Assembly: GCA_013398615.1 (NCBI GenBank)
Contig: VZSR01001685.1
Location: 388,015-452,014 of the forward strand
DNA: 64,000 nt
Origin: Brachypodius melanocephalos
Lineage: Eukaryota; Chordata; Aves; Passeriformes; Pycnonotidae
Direction of reading: 5' to 3'
Made by a program: the position numbers and the translations under genes. Below, one piece after another: positions 14,110 to 24,448 of the stretch (positions are counted from its first letter, which is position 1; the number at the start of each line of letters is the position of its first letter). The notes beneath the pieces were generated by a model. It was given only the letters and a program-made list of their open reading frames with translations, was not told where the DNA came from and did no database searches.

Positions 14110-15110
14110 ATAATGAGAAATGAAATCAAAACCCTGAACTTTGCAAGGGCAAGCTTCCAGCTGTTTAAGGAGTTGGTGAAGGAAGTCCTCTGTGAAACTG
14201 TCCTTAAGGACAGCTGGCAATTCTTTAAGGCCACTTTTCTTAGAGCGCAAGAGCTCTGTGTCCTGGTATGTAGGAAATGGAGTGAGGCAGGCTGTCATGG
14301 CTAGGCAAGGATCCGCTCCTCAAACTGAGCTGTAAGAAAGGCACAGACAGTGGAAGCAGAAAGAGGTGACCTGGGTAGAGTACAGGGATGAGGTTAGGAA
14401 AGCCAAGGCAAAGCTAGAGCAGGACTGGGCAAGTGACATGAAGAATTTTAAAAAAGGATTCTATAAGTACACAGGTCAGAAAAGAAAGGCCAGAGACAGT
14501 GTACTCCCCTGAGAAACAAGAAGGGTGAACTGGTGGCAACTGATGGGAACGCTGAAGCACTCGATGAGTTTTTTTCCTCAGTCTTCACAGGCATTAGGCT
14601 TCCTGCTTCTCTCAAGTCCCTGATCCTCTGCGTGGTGTGGGAGGAGTGAAGTCCCTACCACTATAAGCAAATAGTAGGTTCAGGATGACTTGATGGTGTT
14701 AAGCAGCCACAAGCCTATGAGACCTGATGACATTGATGGTGGGATCAAGTCCACACCCAGAAAATTTTCAAACAACATGAAGCTAAGTGGGCAGTGCAGT
14801 TGGCACAACAGAAGGATGGGATAACATCTGAGCACCTGGACGAGCTTAAGAAGTGGGCCCATGAGACTTTCATGAAATTCAACAAGTTCAAGATGCTGCA
14901 CTTGGGTCACAGCAATCCTATTGAAAGAATTCCTGCAGAGAAGGATTTGGGGGTTCTTGTGCATAAACAACTGGACATGAGCCAACTTTGTGCTCACAGT
15001 CCAGCAGGCAAAGTACATCTGAGGCTACATAAGAAAAGACATGGCCAGGCTGTCAAAAGAGGTGATCCTGCCCCTTTATTTAGCTGTTGTGAGACCCAGC
15101 CTGGAACACT
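14110..15110 (+). mobile_element. CR1 LINE fragment, ORF2-derived, internally deleted
   Basis: Translated pieces resemble the CR1 pol polyprotein. At 14113-14304 the linker after the endonuclease is recognisable (FARASFQLFKELV, SWQFFKATFLRAQELC). Around 14390-14580 the AKAKLEQD-type and FFSSVFTG-type segments appear. At 14794-15110 the post-RT region follows (LKKWAHETFMKFNKFKMLHLG, EKDLGVLVHKQLDMS). The reverse-transcriptase core that should lie between them, with its catalytic aspartates, is missing at about 14640-14720, and the frame is broken in several places. This is a dead copy. Confidence 0.88.
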
Positions 15111-15394
15111 GTTTTTCTCTCTCTTCCATGTCTTTCTTCTTTTTCTATCTTTCTTCTACTTCTCTCTTTTTACGTAACATCGTAATATCAAATGGGTTTA
15201 AACGTGTCTTTGTTGGATGGGCTAAGTCTGTACTGCAGTGAACTAGATCGTTTGCCAAAGTTCTTTGATTTTCTGTATTTTGCCAGTAAATCTTTGTGTG
15301 ATTTTTACCTTTCAAGGATATCTGGTATCTGATATTCCCCCTTTTTGTCTACCCAGGTTTAGGCCTGGATTTAAATGATCAGGATATAACAAAG
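15111..15394. other. Non-CR1-like segment interrupting a CR1 copy
   Basis: About 280 bases that begin with a pyrimidine-rich run (TTTTTCTCTCTCTTCC) lie between a CR1 pol fragment and a CR1 3' end in the same orientation. I could not align it by eye to the CR1 sequence expected at this position. It may be an insertion, a heavily diverged CR1 stretch, or the junction of two separate CR1 insertions. Confidence 0.5.
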
Positions 15395-15675
15395 GAGAAA
15401 TGGTATTAAACAAAGAGTAGGTTTAGATTAGATATTAGGAAGAAATTCTTTAATCAGAGGGTGGTGAAGCACTGGAATGGTTTGCCCAGAGAAGTTGTGG
15501 ATGTCACATCCCTGGAAGTATTCAAGGCCAGGTTGGATGAAGTCCTGAGCAAACTGATCTATTTTGATCCTGATCAGACTGGGCATCCCTGCCTCATGGC
15601 AGGGTGATTTGAACTAGATGATATGTAAGGTCCTTTGTAACCAAACCCAATCAGATTAATTCTATAATTATAGCT
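15395..15675 (+). mobile_element. CR1 LINE 3' end
   Basis: Contains the characteristic CR1 3' sequence in order: GGTGGTGAAGCACTGGAATG, TTGCCCAGAGAAGTTGTGGA, CCTGGAAGTATTCAAGGCCA, GGTTGGATGAAG and AACTAGATGATATGTAAGG. It ends in a degenerate ATTCTATAATTATAG tail. It is in the same orientation as the pol fragment at 14110-15110 and is probably part of the same insertion. Confidence 0.92.
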
Positions 15676-16051
15676 TATTTTCTGACATATGTCTCACAAA
15701 ACACTGCCCAAAAGGAAAAGTTTTAATGATGAGGAAGGAAAATATTTTTCTATTAATTCCTTTGTTTCTTCAACAGATATGTTGTAATATATTGCTGAAT
15801 TGGAAGAATCTTAATCAACTAGAGGCCTCAAATACCTTTGAAATTAGCTCTTCCTGGAATAAGAATCTTTTCCATGTGACTTTCAAAGACATTTTCTGAC
15901 CTACACCTTTCTTTTGTGATATGAAATTTACTAAAATTAAGTGGAAAATCTTAATTACTGAAATAGATTCTAGAGCTTAGTGGAAGATTGTTGTATTAAG
16001 AGGCAGTGGAAGCTTGATGCAGACATCCTGTGTGACCTTACACAAGCTCAG

Positions 16052-17099
16052 TGGGTTAACCCTGGTTGTATGTCAGGCACCCACCAAAGCCACTCTCTCA
16101 CTCCCCTTTGCAACTGGACAGGAGAGAGAAAATATAAGGAAGGCTTCATGAGAAGGGTTCAAAAGAACCACGAGAGAGATTACTCATCAGATACTGTCAT
16201 GAGCAAAACAGGCTCAAATTAGAAATATTTATTGAATTTATTGCTAATAAAACCAGAACAGGATAATGACAAGTAAAAAAAATTAAAAACACCTTTCCTT
16301 CATCCCTCCCTTCTTCCCAAGCTCTATCTCCTCCCTCAGTGCTGCAGAGAGAAGAGAATGGGGGCTATGGTCAGCAATCACATATTTTTTCTCCTGCTGC
16401 TCAAAGAAAAGAGTCATTCCCCTGCTTCACCAGGAGGTTCCTCCCGTAAGAGACAGTTCTCTGTGAACTTTCCAAATGTGAGTCCATTCAACGAGAAACA
16501 GATCAACACAAACTGCTGCAAAGCGAGTCCATCCCCCAGTCCTTCCCTCAAACAGCTGTAGCATGGGTCACTCTTCCATGGGGTGCAGTCCTTCAAGGAC
16601 AGGCAGCTCCACTGGCACATGGACCTCCCATGGGTTCACAGCCTCCTCTCAGGCATTCACCTGCTCTGGTATGGGTGTTCTCCATGGGCTGCAGGTGGAT
16701 CTCTGTATCCCCATGGGCTTCCATGGGCTGCAGGGGCACAGCTACTTTGTCATGGCCTTCACCACAGGCTGTAGAGGAATTCTTGCTTCAGGCCCAGGAG
16801 CTCCTCCTGTCCCTCCTTCTCCATTGACAAAGTAATTCCTCTCACATGTTCTCACCCTGCTCTTCTCTGGATGCAAGTACAACTGTGCAATAACTTTATT
16901 TTCTTTCTTAAATATGTTAGCAACAAAGACATTACCATCATTTCTAATTGGCCCAGCCTTGACCAACAGCAGGTCCACCTTTGGAGGAACCAGGGATTGT
17001 CTCTGCTGGACATGAAGGAAGCGTTTAGCAGCTCCTCACAGAAGTCACCCCTGTGACCCTGCCACTACCAAAGTTTGGCCATGCAAACGCAATACAACA
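16052..17099 (-). mobile_element. Solo LTR, avian endogenous retrovirus family
   Basis: On the minus strand it starts TGTTGTATTGCGTTTGCATG and runs through TTTGGTAGTGGCAGGG, GTGACTTCTGTGAGGAGCTG and the promoter-like ATATTTAAGAAAG (near 16910). It ends near GGTTAACCCACTG. This order matches a long LTR family common in songbird genomes. On the + strand the GGGCTGCAGG / TCCATGGG motifs recur, typical of the family's internal tandem units. No gag, pol or env sequence adjoins it, so it is a solo LTR. The left boundary and target-site duplication are uncertain. Confidence 0.82.
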
Positions 17100-19341
17100 A
17101 GTTATCTTGCAGATCTTAATTTCAGTTTTGCTATATATGAAGTAGAGAGAGGCAATCATTTCCTCTTCATAACGGTGGTCATCAAGGATGAGGATAGAAA
17201 TACTCAAGAGTATTGCCCCTCTCTACCAGCCTACTGAAACAAGCAAATGGGGTCCAAAACATGGTGGATCCCCCTGCCACTGGATCTCTTCAATGTTCCC
17301 CTTCTTAAGAGAAAAAGCATGATCTGAAACATTTCCATGAAAACAGTAACAAGGCCCTGTTGACATTATGGAAAATACCTGTGTATTTTAATTAGAAAAG
17401 ATGATTAAGACAATTCTTTCCATTGAACATTTCCAATTATTATTTGACAGCTGAAATGGCTGTTAGGGCAGCATTGAATAAACTGTAGCTCCCACCTCTA
17501 CTTTACAAATGGGAACGCCTGTCTGCAAAGGATGGAATTTTGAAAAATTGGTCATCTCTTCCCCACTAGTTCATGTGCTGTCAGAGTAATGGCCATGACA
17601 TTCTCAATATTGTCAGCAGTAATGCTCCATTGACAAAAAAGAAGAAGAATGAGGGCACACACAGCCCCAGGTCTGATAATGTTTGCCTTATTGCCCTTCA
17701 TACCATGACACGTGATGCGTACAGTTCAGCGTGTTGCCCTTTCTACAAACAAGTGCTGTGAGGGAGCTTACCTAATCTTCTGCATGACTGGGTAGGCACC
17801 AGTAAAGCAGCTTCCTTGCTCCTACCTGTCACTCAAACCAATCTGAAATTTGATTTAGATTAGCTCTGTCAGTGAAATTATGCTTTGCTATTGTGAAATG
17901 TGAAAAAAAAAAAAACAAAAAAAAACCAACAACAAAAAAACCCAAGCTAACAACCATAACCAAAAAAACCCCAACAAACAAAACTAAACAAAAAATTAAA
18001 TCTTAATTCTACTATAACATTCCCTGTAGGAAGAGACACACATCTGAGAAAGCAACTGCAAGTTTCATAGTCCTGGCATCTTCCTGCTTGACTCCATTTT
18101 AATTGTCTATGATGTTTTTGTAAATTTTCAGCATCTTAAATGAAAGAAAATATAAAAGCGTAGGGTGGTTTGGGGTTGTCTGGTTTGTCAAATGTGTAGG
18201 GACTGAAAAAAGGAATGGCTTCTTCTTAACTGGTTTTTATTTTGTACAGCATGGTGGGTTGAAATCTAAGCAGCTGAATGTAGTTAATTATGCTTTCAGA
18301 ACTGAGCAGTGCTTTTTTCCCAGGGCTTGTAGGTGATTTTGTCATCATTGCAGGAACTGGTACCATACTTTTGGGACTGCTTGTGGCATTGGGGGAGAGC
18401 TGTCAAGCAGTAGGAGCCATGCACCACCAGAGGGTGCCAATTACTTCCATAAGCAGGAAAACAAACTTGTCAGGTAATCTCTGGAATAAATCTGTCAGGT
18501 AAATGCTACATTATTTACTGGGTGGATGTGTTCGGAAGGTTGTGTTGGGCATTATATTGATCATCAAAGCCTCCATGTGACCCCTGTCATTAGCATAAAG
18601 CCACGTGAACCAAAGAGTGCAGCACAGAGCTCTGTGATCAGGGGCAGTGTGGGAAACGCCTCTGAGTGCAATTACAGAGACAAGATGAGGTGCGTGACTT
18701 GAACGACTGCCTAACAGAGCTATTTTAAAACATATGTTGCTCCACAGCCGGGAAATCTGCAGGCAAACAGGTGAGTAACAAGGTGTGAGGACTCAAGGAT
18801 GTGTTAAGAGTGGTTTACTTGCAGAGCAGGCAGCAAGAACACAGAGTGGAATTTTAACTGTGATATGTGGAAAATTTGGTCGTCTCTGTATGCACTGACT
18901 TCTGCATGGATGAAATTTAAGAGTGTGATGTCATGGGAGGTCTCCTTGTTAAAGAGCAAAGAACTTGATAAGGATCTTCCCCAGCCCTTTCCTCTCTGCT
19001 ACTGTTAGTTCTTTATCTCTTCTGGAAGTGCTCATAAACAGTTTTAGTGCTTCTCTGAGCCCCCAAGGAATCCACTAGTAGGAAATGGAGAGAAAGTCAG
19101 ACAGGATTGTGGGTAATCATATTGAAGGAACAATTATGAATTATGAGCATTTTAAAGTGCTAACAGAGTCCTACAATATTAAACCAGCCTGTGTTTCAAT
19201 GATTTGGATCTTTGTTTTGTTTACACAAGACTTACTCTGGGCTGAACGAATATGCAATACTCAAGCGGAGTGAGAAACAGAGTGGTGGTCCTATTTTGTT
19301 TCTTTTCCCCCTTTTTTTTAGGGGGGGTGGGTGAGGCAGGA
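17100..19341. other. Intergenic DNA between two LTRs
   Basis: No retroviral coding sequence is seen. It holds an A/C-rich low-complexity stretch at about 17900-17995 and otherwise unique-looking sequence. The small frames are not recognisable. Confidence 0.7.
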
Positions 19342-20187
19342 TGTGGTGGGTTTACCATGGCTGGCTGCCACATGCCCACCTAGCTTCTTTCTCCCTCTCC
19401 ACCTACTCAACAAGACAAGTAGAAAATAGGGTGGAAAAGCTCATGGGTTGATATAAAGAACAGGTAAACTGCTTATAGATTAATGTCACTGGTAAAACAG
19501 ACCCATCTTGGGGAAGATTAATTTGTTTCCAATTAAGAATAGAATAGAATAGAATAGAATAGGATAATGAGAAATTAAGGCAAAAACTAAAACATCTTCC
19601 TCCCATCCCTCCTCCCTACCAGCAGCAGCTTCACTTCTTCACTCATTACTCCAAACTTCCTCCCCCACAGAGGTGCAGGGTGATGGGAAATGGGGGTTAT
19701 AGCTAATCCATAGTAGCTCCTCTCTTCTGCTGCTTCCTCCTCATGCTGTTCCCCTGCTTCAACAGGGGCCTTTCCTCTGGCTGCATCTTCCTTCAGGGCA
19801 TGTGCATCTGCTCCAGCGTGGTATCCTGCCCAGCGAGCATATCTGCTTCATCATGGTCCTCTCTGAGGGCTGCAGAGAAATCTCTGCTCCAGTGCCTGGA
19901 GCACCCTCTCTCCCTCCTTCTCCTCTCACCTTGGTATTTGCAGGACTGTTTCTCACACGTTTCTCTCACTCCTCTCTCTCGACTGCTTGCAGCATTATTT
20001 ATCCTTTCTTGAGCACACGTTCTCAGAGGCACCCCACCCGTGGCTGAGGTGTTCAGCTGTGTCCTGGTAGTGGGTGGGCTGGAACAGATTGTGTTCCTTT
20101 TGGGAGGCCACTCCTGGCAGCTCTCCCAAGCCAGGCCCGTGCCTGGCACCTGTACCCAAATCAAGGGCTTAGGGATAAACCACAACA
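19342..20187 (-). mobile_element. Solo LTR, avian endogenous retrovirus, related family
   Basis: On the + strand it runs from TGTGGTGGGTTTACCATGG to CCACAACA, with TG..CA ends. It contains a short (AGAAT)n stretch at about 19538-19562, GGATAATGAGAAATTAAG, the GCTGCAGAGAAATCTCTGC segment shared with the LTR at 16052-17099, and CTCTCACTCCTCTCTC. Sense is the minus strand by comparison with related LTRs. Two ORFs of 127-131 codons overlapping it are spurious. No internal retroviral genes adjoin it. Confidence 0.82.
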
Positions 20188-23100
20188 TTCAAGATGAAGG
20201 CAGAAATGGAGAGAAGACTGAAGAAGGAGGGGGCATCCATTGGGTTAACCAAGAGATTGATGTCTCATGGTTGAAAGAGGGAGCTGCAGGCTCTACAGCA
20301 GGGCACTTGGCTACAGCAGGACACCAGACAGGTTGTGCTGTAGCCCAAGGTCTGGAAGAGATTGCTAAAGGAGAGAGGATTGGCCAACAAGTTAAAACAT
20401 TTTATACGCAGAATAATGAATAATAAACTTATAATTTCGTTTTCTCTGAGGGATTCTGTTCCCAAAAGAAATATCAGAATTAGCTTAGGAGGAAGATAAA
20501 GCAAGAACAAGTAGAAATTAATTTAAATCAAAACTTCACAATATCCTGTGGCATCCTATCTCTGCAGAAATTTACTAGTTAGTTTTACAGTTTCACCATG
20601 AGATACTTTAGTGTTTTACCTGAAAGCACATAAATTAATTTATGTGCCCACTCACATCCCATGCCAAGCCACTGTCTGACCCAAGATAATGTTATTGACA
20701 TCTTCTCCACTTTCCACCAATTTAGTTTCTTCCTAGACAACAATGATAAATCAATTAATTGTCTAGTGATTCAGTTTTAGAAAGGTTAAGAGCTGCAGGA
20801 ATACAAACGTGTCTGTGATAAGTAGGAAAAGTAATTCTTGGCTGCTGGGATTGTTAGTGAGTAGCTTTGACAGTAACCAAAACACAGCAGAAAATGGTGT
20901 TCACTACAGTGAACCATCTAGGATATCACTATTTTAACTGTGAAATTTGCCCTATTTTAAATGTGGCAGGTTATCTTACCAAATTAAAGGCGCAGTCCTC
21001 TGCTGAACCTAGGTCAAAATGAGAATTGGAAGGTGCTTGCCATAACTAATGTGTTTGTGCCACATTCCCCTCTGCGTCCAGCTCTGCAAAAGGTGTCAGG
21101 TGTTCTCATGCTGCTGCCTCTGCTCACAGCTCACCAAGCAGACAGGAAATACATTAGAAAACAATTGTCTGTAGGTGGGGAAATGTTAAATCTTATGTCT
21201 TTCCAAAGTGTTGTAATTGCCCATTAGTGAGGAAGTCAAGGAGTCATTTTTTCATTGCAGTTGTTGTGTGGCAGATTTTGGAATGTGACTCACCCCTCAT
21301 TTCCTACTAAGTCCCTATCAGATCTGGAATTCTTGAGCTTGGGAATGTTATCAGGAAAGATATAGGAGACAATATCTGCAAAAGCAGTGATTCACTTGAC
21401 TGTCCTGAACTTTCATATTCACTAGGTACAGGATTTCAGAATATGCACATTTTACAACTGAAATGGTGACTGTTTTTATATGCTTCATTGTGTTTCTATT
21501 ATACATTAAAATTATTAATTTTCAGCTGTTTTTTATTCTCTTTGGTATGATGTAAATTTGTTTAGACTACTAGGAATGTTACAGAATGAATCAGACAGAT
21601 TTTGGCAGAAAATTGCTTGTCTGGCTTTGCGTGGCATTCCCGAGGCACTGAGTGTAGGTTCATTCACATCACACGAAAGCCTTGTCTTTGAGGCAAGAAG
21701 GCCATGTGAGAGACCTGAGGGAAATTCCAAAATTATCTTTGATGTCAGTGGGGTATATGAGAGTTCATGAAGATCTTTTGGGGGATGGAAAGTGATTTTA
21801 AGTATATCACCCATGACTTCTGACCCAACAAGACTGTTCCAAATGTTGTATGGAGGAGTTCAGAATGATTTAAAGAGATTGTCAGATCAGTCGTGGGTGG
21901 GATTGCACATGGAAAAGCATGCCATCCTTCAGTGTTAATGAAATTCCTTTGGTGTTTATGGAAAATATGGATATTGGTGAATGGCAGTATCTGATCATTA
22001 TTTCTTATCTTGTTTTCTATCTCTGATGACATTTTAATATAGATAGTACAACTTAGTAGGCCATCAGGAGCGGTAATATGTGGTTTTTTTCCTCTTTATA
22101 CATATTTAGATTATGTTCATTCCTTAAATACTATGTCAGGCAGGGCCACTTGAAAGTGAGATTGATCCTTGCCATCTGTGACTACTGATCCTGGTCAAAT
22201 ACAGAAGAGAAAAGAAACTGCAAGGAATGTTGGGAATAACTAGAGGAAAGGCAATTTGAACAGCACGATTGCTAGACTGCTCAGAGGAGAAGGGTGATGT
22301 CAATTTTGACGAAGAAGGAAAAGCTTCTAAAAGCTCACTTTCTAAGCTGTGCAGAGTTTGCTGCAGGAGAGAAGGTTACTGAGTGACTCAAATCAAGACT
22401 GGAAGCAAGATACTCTTGCAAAGACATATGAGGCAATGGGTGAGTTGGGTTTAAACTTTTTATCAACATTGTGATTGCCCAAGTCACTTTGATTTTTTTT
22501 TCTGTTTAAATTTGCTATCTTGCTTTACAGTCTAATAAGCCTGTGCTTTCAAAACTTGTTCCTTATAGGGAGCCTTCTATATAAGATGATCTGGACACAG
22601 GAACTTCTGAGAGGTGTCACCAGCTCAGAAGTCCTACATGCTCTTATGACAATTGCTGTTTATGATCTTTCCCTCTGTGTATCTGAACTTTGTCTGTGTT
22701 TTGTCTATGTGGCTTTCATATCTACTTCCTTCTTTTCATTAAAAGAGCCATAAAATTGCTCCTGATGATGTTAGGCATCAACTGTCAATTACTTTGTCAG
22801 CATACAACCAGTTGATATCATGGATTATAGTGAGACATTTTCATCTACTTTTTTCTAAGGTATCACCTGAAATTTAATAATTGATATTTATGGCAAGTTG
22901 CAAAAAACTCCTAGTGCACTTGTATTTGAGTGTTTGAATTACCTGTTGACTTGTCTGAAAACCCAAGAAGACAGTGTTCTCTATACAACTACACTTACTT
23001 CCTTGTGATTAAGATACTCCTTTATAAATAAATTAATTAATAAATATACTTTGAAGATCTGCAGTAATTCTATTGTGTAAACCAGGCATAATTTTACACA

Positions 23101-23930
23101 AACCTGAACCTATGTGAGCTCAGCCACAAGTGACAAGTGGATGGAGACTATCATATTTAATTATTATTCCTCTACGTGTATTTAGGTAGTTCTGAAACCA
23201 AAATATAAATTTAAATTTACAGAATTAAATCTATCTGAAGGTACGTAATCAAAAGTTTACATGAAGAAAAAATAGGCATAAAGATTAAATGTTATTTTTT
23301 TGCCAATTTTTTTACTATTTGTTTTAAAGAAAAGCACTAAAATACAACCACAAAAATTGCAATTACGCTTAGAAATAAGGTAGAAAGATCATAGTTTTTG
23401 TTTTATATAAAAATACCTGTAATTATCCAAAGGCCTTGATTTCAAAAAGAGATAATATAAAGTTTCAAACTCCAGAGATGCATTTTAGGCCAAATGCAAA
23501 AAATGTAGCACAAAATGTAAATATATTTATGTAATGTGCTCATAAATGATTCAGTGTTTAGACACCAATCTAATTTTGTTTAAACTGTACCACTTTATTG
23601 TAGGCTACAAAATTTTGAAGTCTGAATTAAATTAATGGGCAATATAGATTTAGCTTCTGGGTGAGTTTTGATTTCTTAGTTTTGATCTCTGTTATTTTTC
23701 ATTGTGGGGAAAAGCTCAGCTTTTTGGGGAGGAAAAAGTAAAAAGGAATAGAGAAACATCTTCTGGAATAAATCTCTTCCTGCATTTCTCCCTATAGGGC
23801 AATCTTTTATTATGATGGTAATTCCCCCCCCAAAAGCAAATGTTCTAGCATATCTCTTTGGTCTTTTTCATATACTTAGCATTTTTGGGGTGGAGGGGGC
23901 AAGGAATATTAGCCTTTAGCAAGTTATACT
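20188..23930. other. Intergenic DNA, no gene recognised
   Basis: The first 200 bases are purine-rich and carry the end of an accidental open frame. A perfect 22-bp palindrome sits at 20626-20647. The rest is AT-rich with no recognisable frames or transposons. Confidence 0.7.
20626..20647. other. 22-bp perfect palindrome
   Basis: The half-site GCACATAAATT is followed directly by its exact reverse complement, with no spacer. It is AT-rich in the centre. Function is unknown. It could be a dimeric transcription-factor site, a cruciform-capable sequence or chance. Confidence 0.9.
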
Positions 23931-23939
23931 TGAGATCTT

Positions 23940-24348
23940 GACAGACTGGATTGATGGGCTGAGGAGAACAGCATGAGGTTCAATGAGGTGAAGGTTTCTG
24001 TCCTGCACTTGTGTCACAACCACCCCCTGCAGCACTACAGGCTGAGGCAGGAACGACTGGAAAACTGCCCAGTGGAAAGGATCCTGAAGGTGTTGCTTGA
24101 CAGCCTACTGAACATGAGCCTGCAGAGTGCCCAGCTGGCCAACAAAGCCAAAGGCATGCTGGCCTGGATCAGGAACAGTGTGACCAGCAGGAGCAGGGCA
24201 GTGATTGCACCCCAGTACTCTGCACAGGTGTCATCACACCTCCAGTACTGTGGTGAATTCAGGACACCTCACTGAAAAAAGAACATTGAGGTACTGGAGC
24301 AAGTCCAGAGAAGGGCAAAAAAGCTGGTGAATGTTGGAATTCTGGAAA
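23940..24348 (+). mobile_element. CR1 LINE fragment cut by an assembly gap
   Basis: The translation from 23973 resembles the C-terminal part of CR1 pol: MRFNEVKVSVLHL, LANKAKGMLAWIRNSVTSRS and HLQYCGEF. It is followed by nucleotide-level CR1 sequence (GAGCAAGTCCAGAGAAGGGC) that runs into the N block at 24349. The frame ends at a stop at 24273-24275 where CR1 pol normally continues. The 3' end is missing or hidden in the gap. Confidence 0.88.
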
Positions 24349-24448
24349 NNNNNNNNNNNNNNNNNNNNNNNNNNNNNNNNNNNNNNNNNNNNNNNNNNNN
24401 NNNNNNNNNNNNNNNNNNNNNNNNNNNNNNNNNNNNNNNNNNNNNNNN
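24349..24448. other. Assembly gap (100 N)
   Basis: Exactly 100 N, immediately after CR1 sequence and followed by a CTTCTTTCTTCTTT run. The real gap probably contains the rest of the CR1 copy. Confidence 0.98.

Noticed and set aside
18290..18502. 70-codon frame with a hydrophobic stretch (FVIIAGTGTILLGLLVAL)
   Set aside because: It is short, isolated, and shows no recognised family or flanking exon signals. One hydrophobic run in AT-rich DNA is not evidence of a membrane protein gene.
16052..20187. The two minus-strand LTRs as a single provirus
   Set aside because: Their ends and much of their length differ and no gag, pol or env sequence is visible in the 2.2 kb between them.
19743..20423. 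Overlapping frames of 81-131 codons on both strands
   Set aside because: Most of the length is LTR sequence. The part beyond 20188 shows no recognisable retroviral protein motif.
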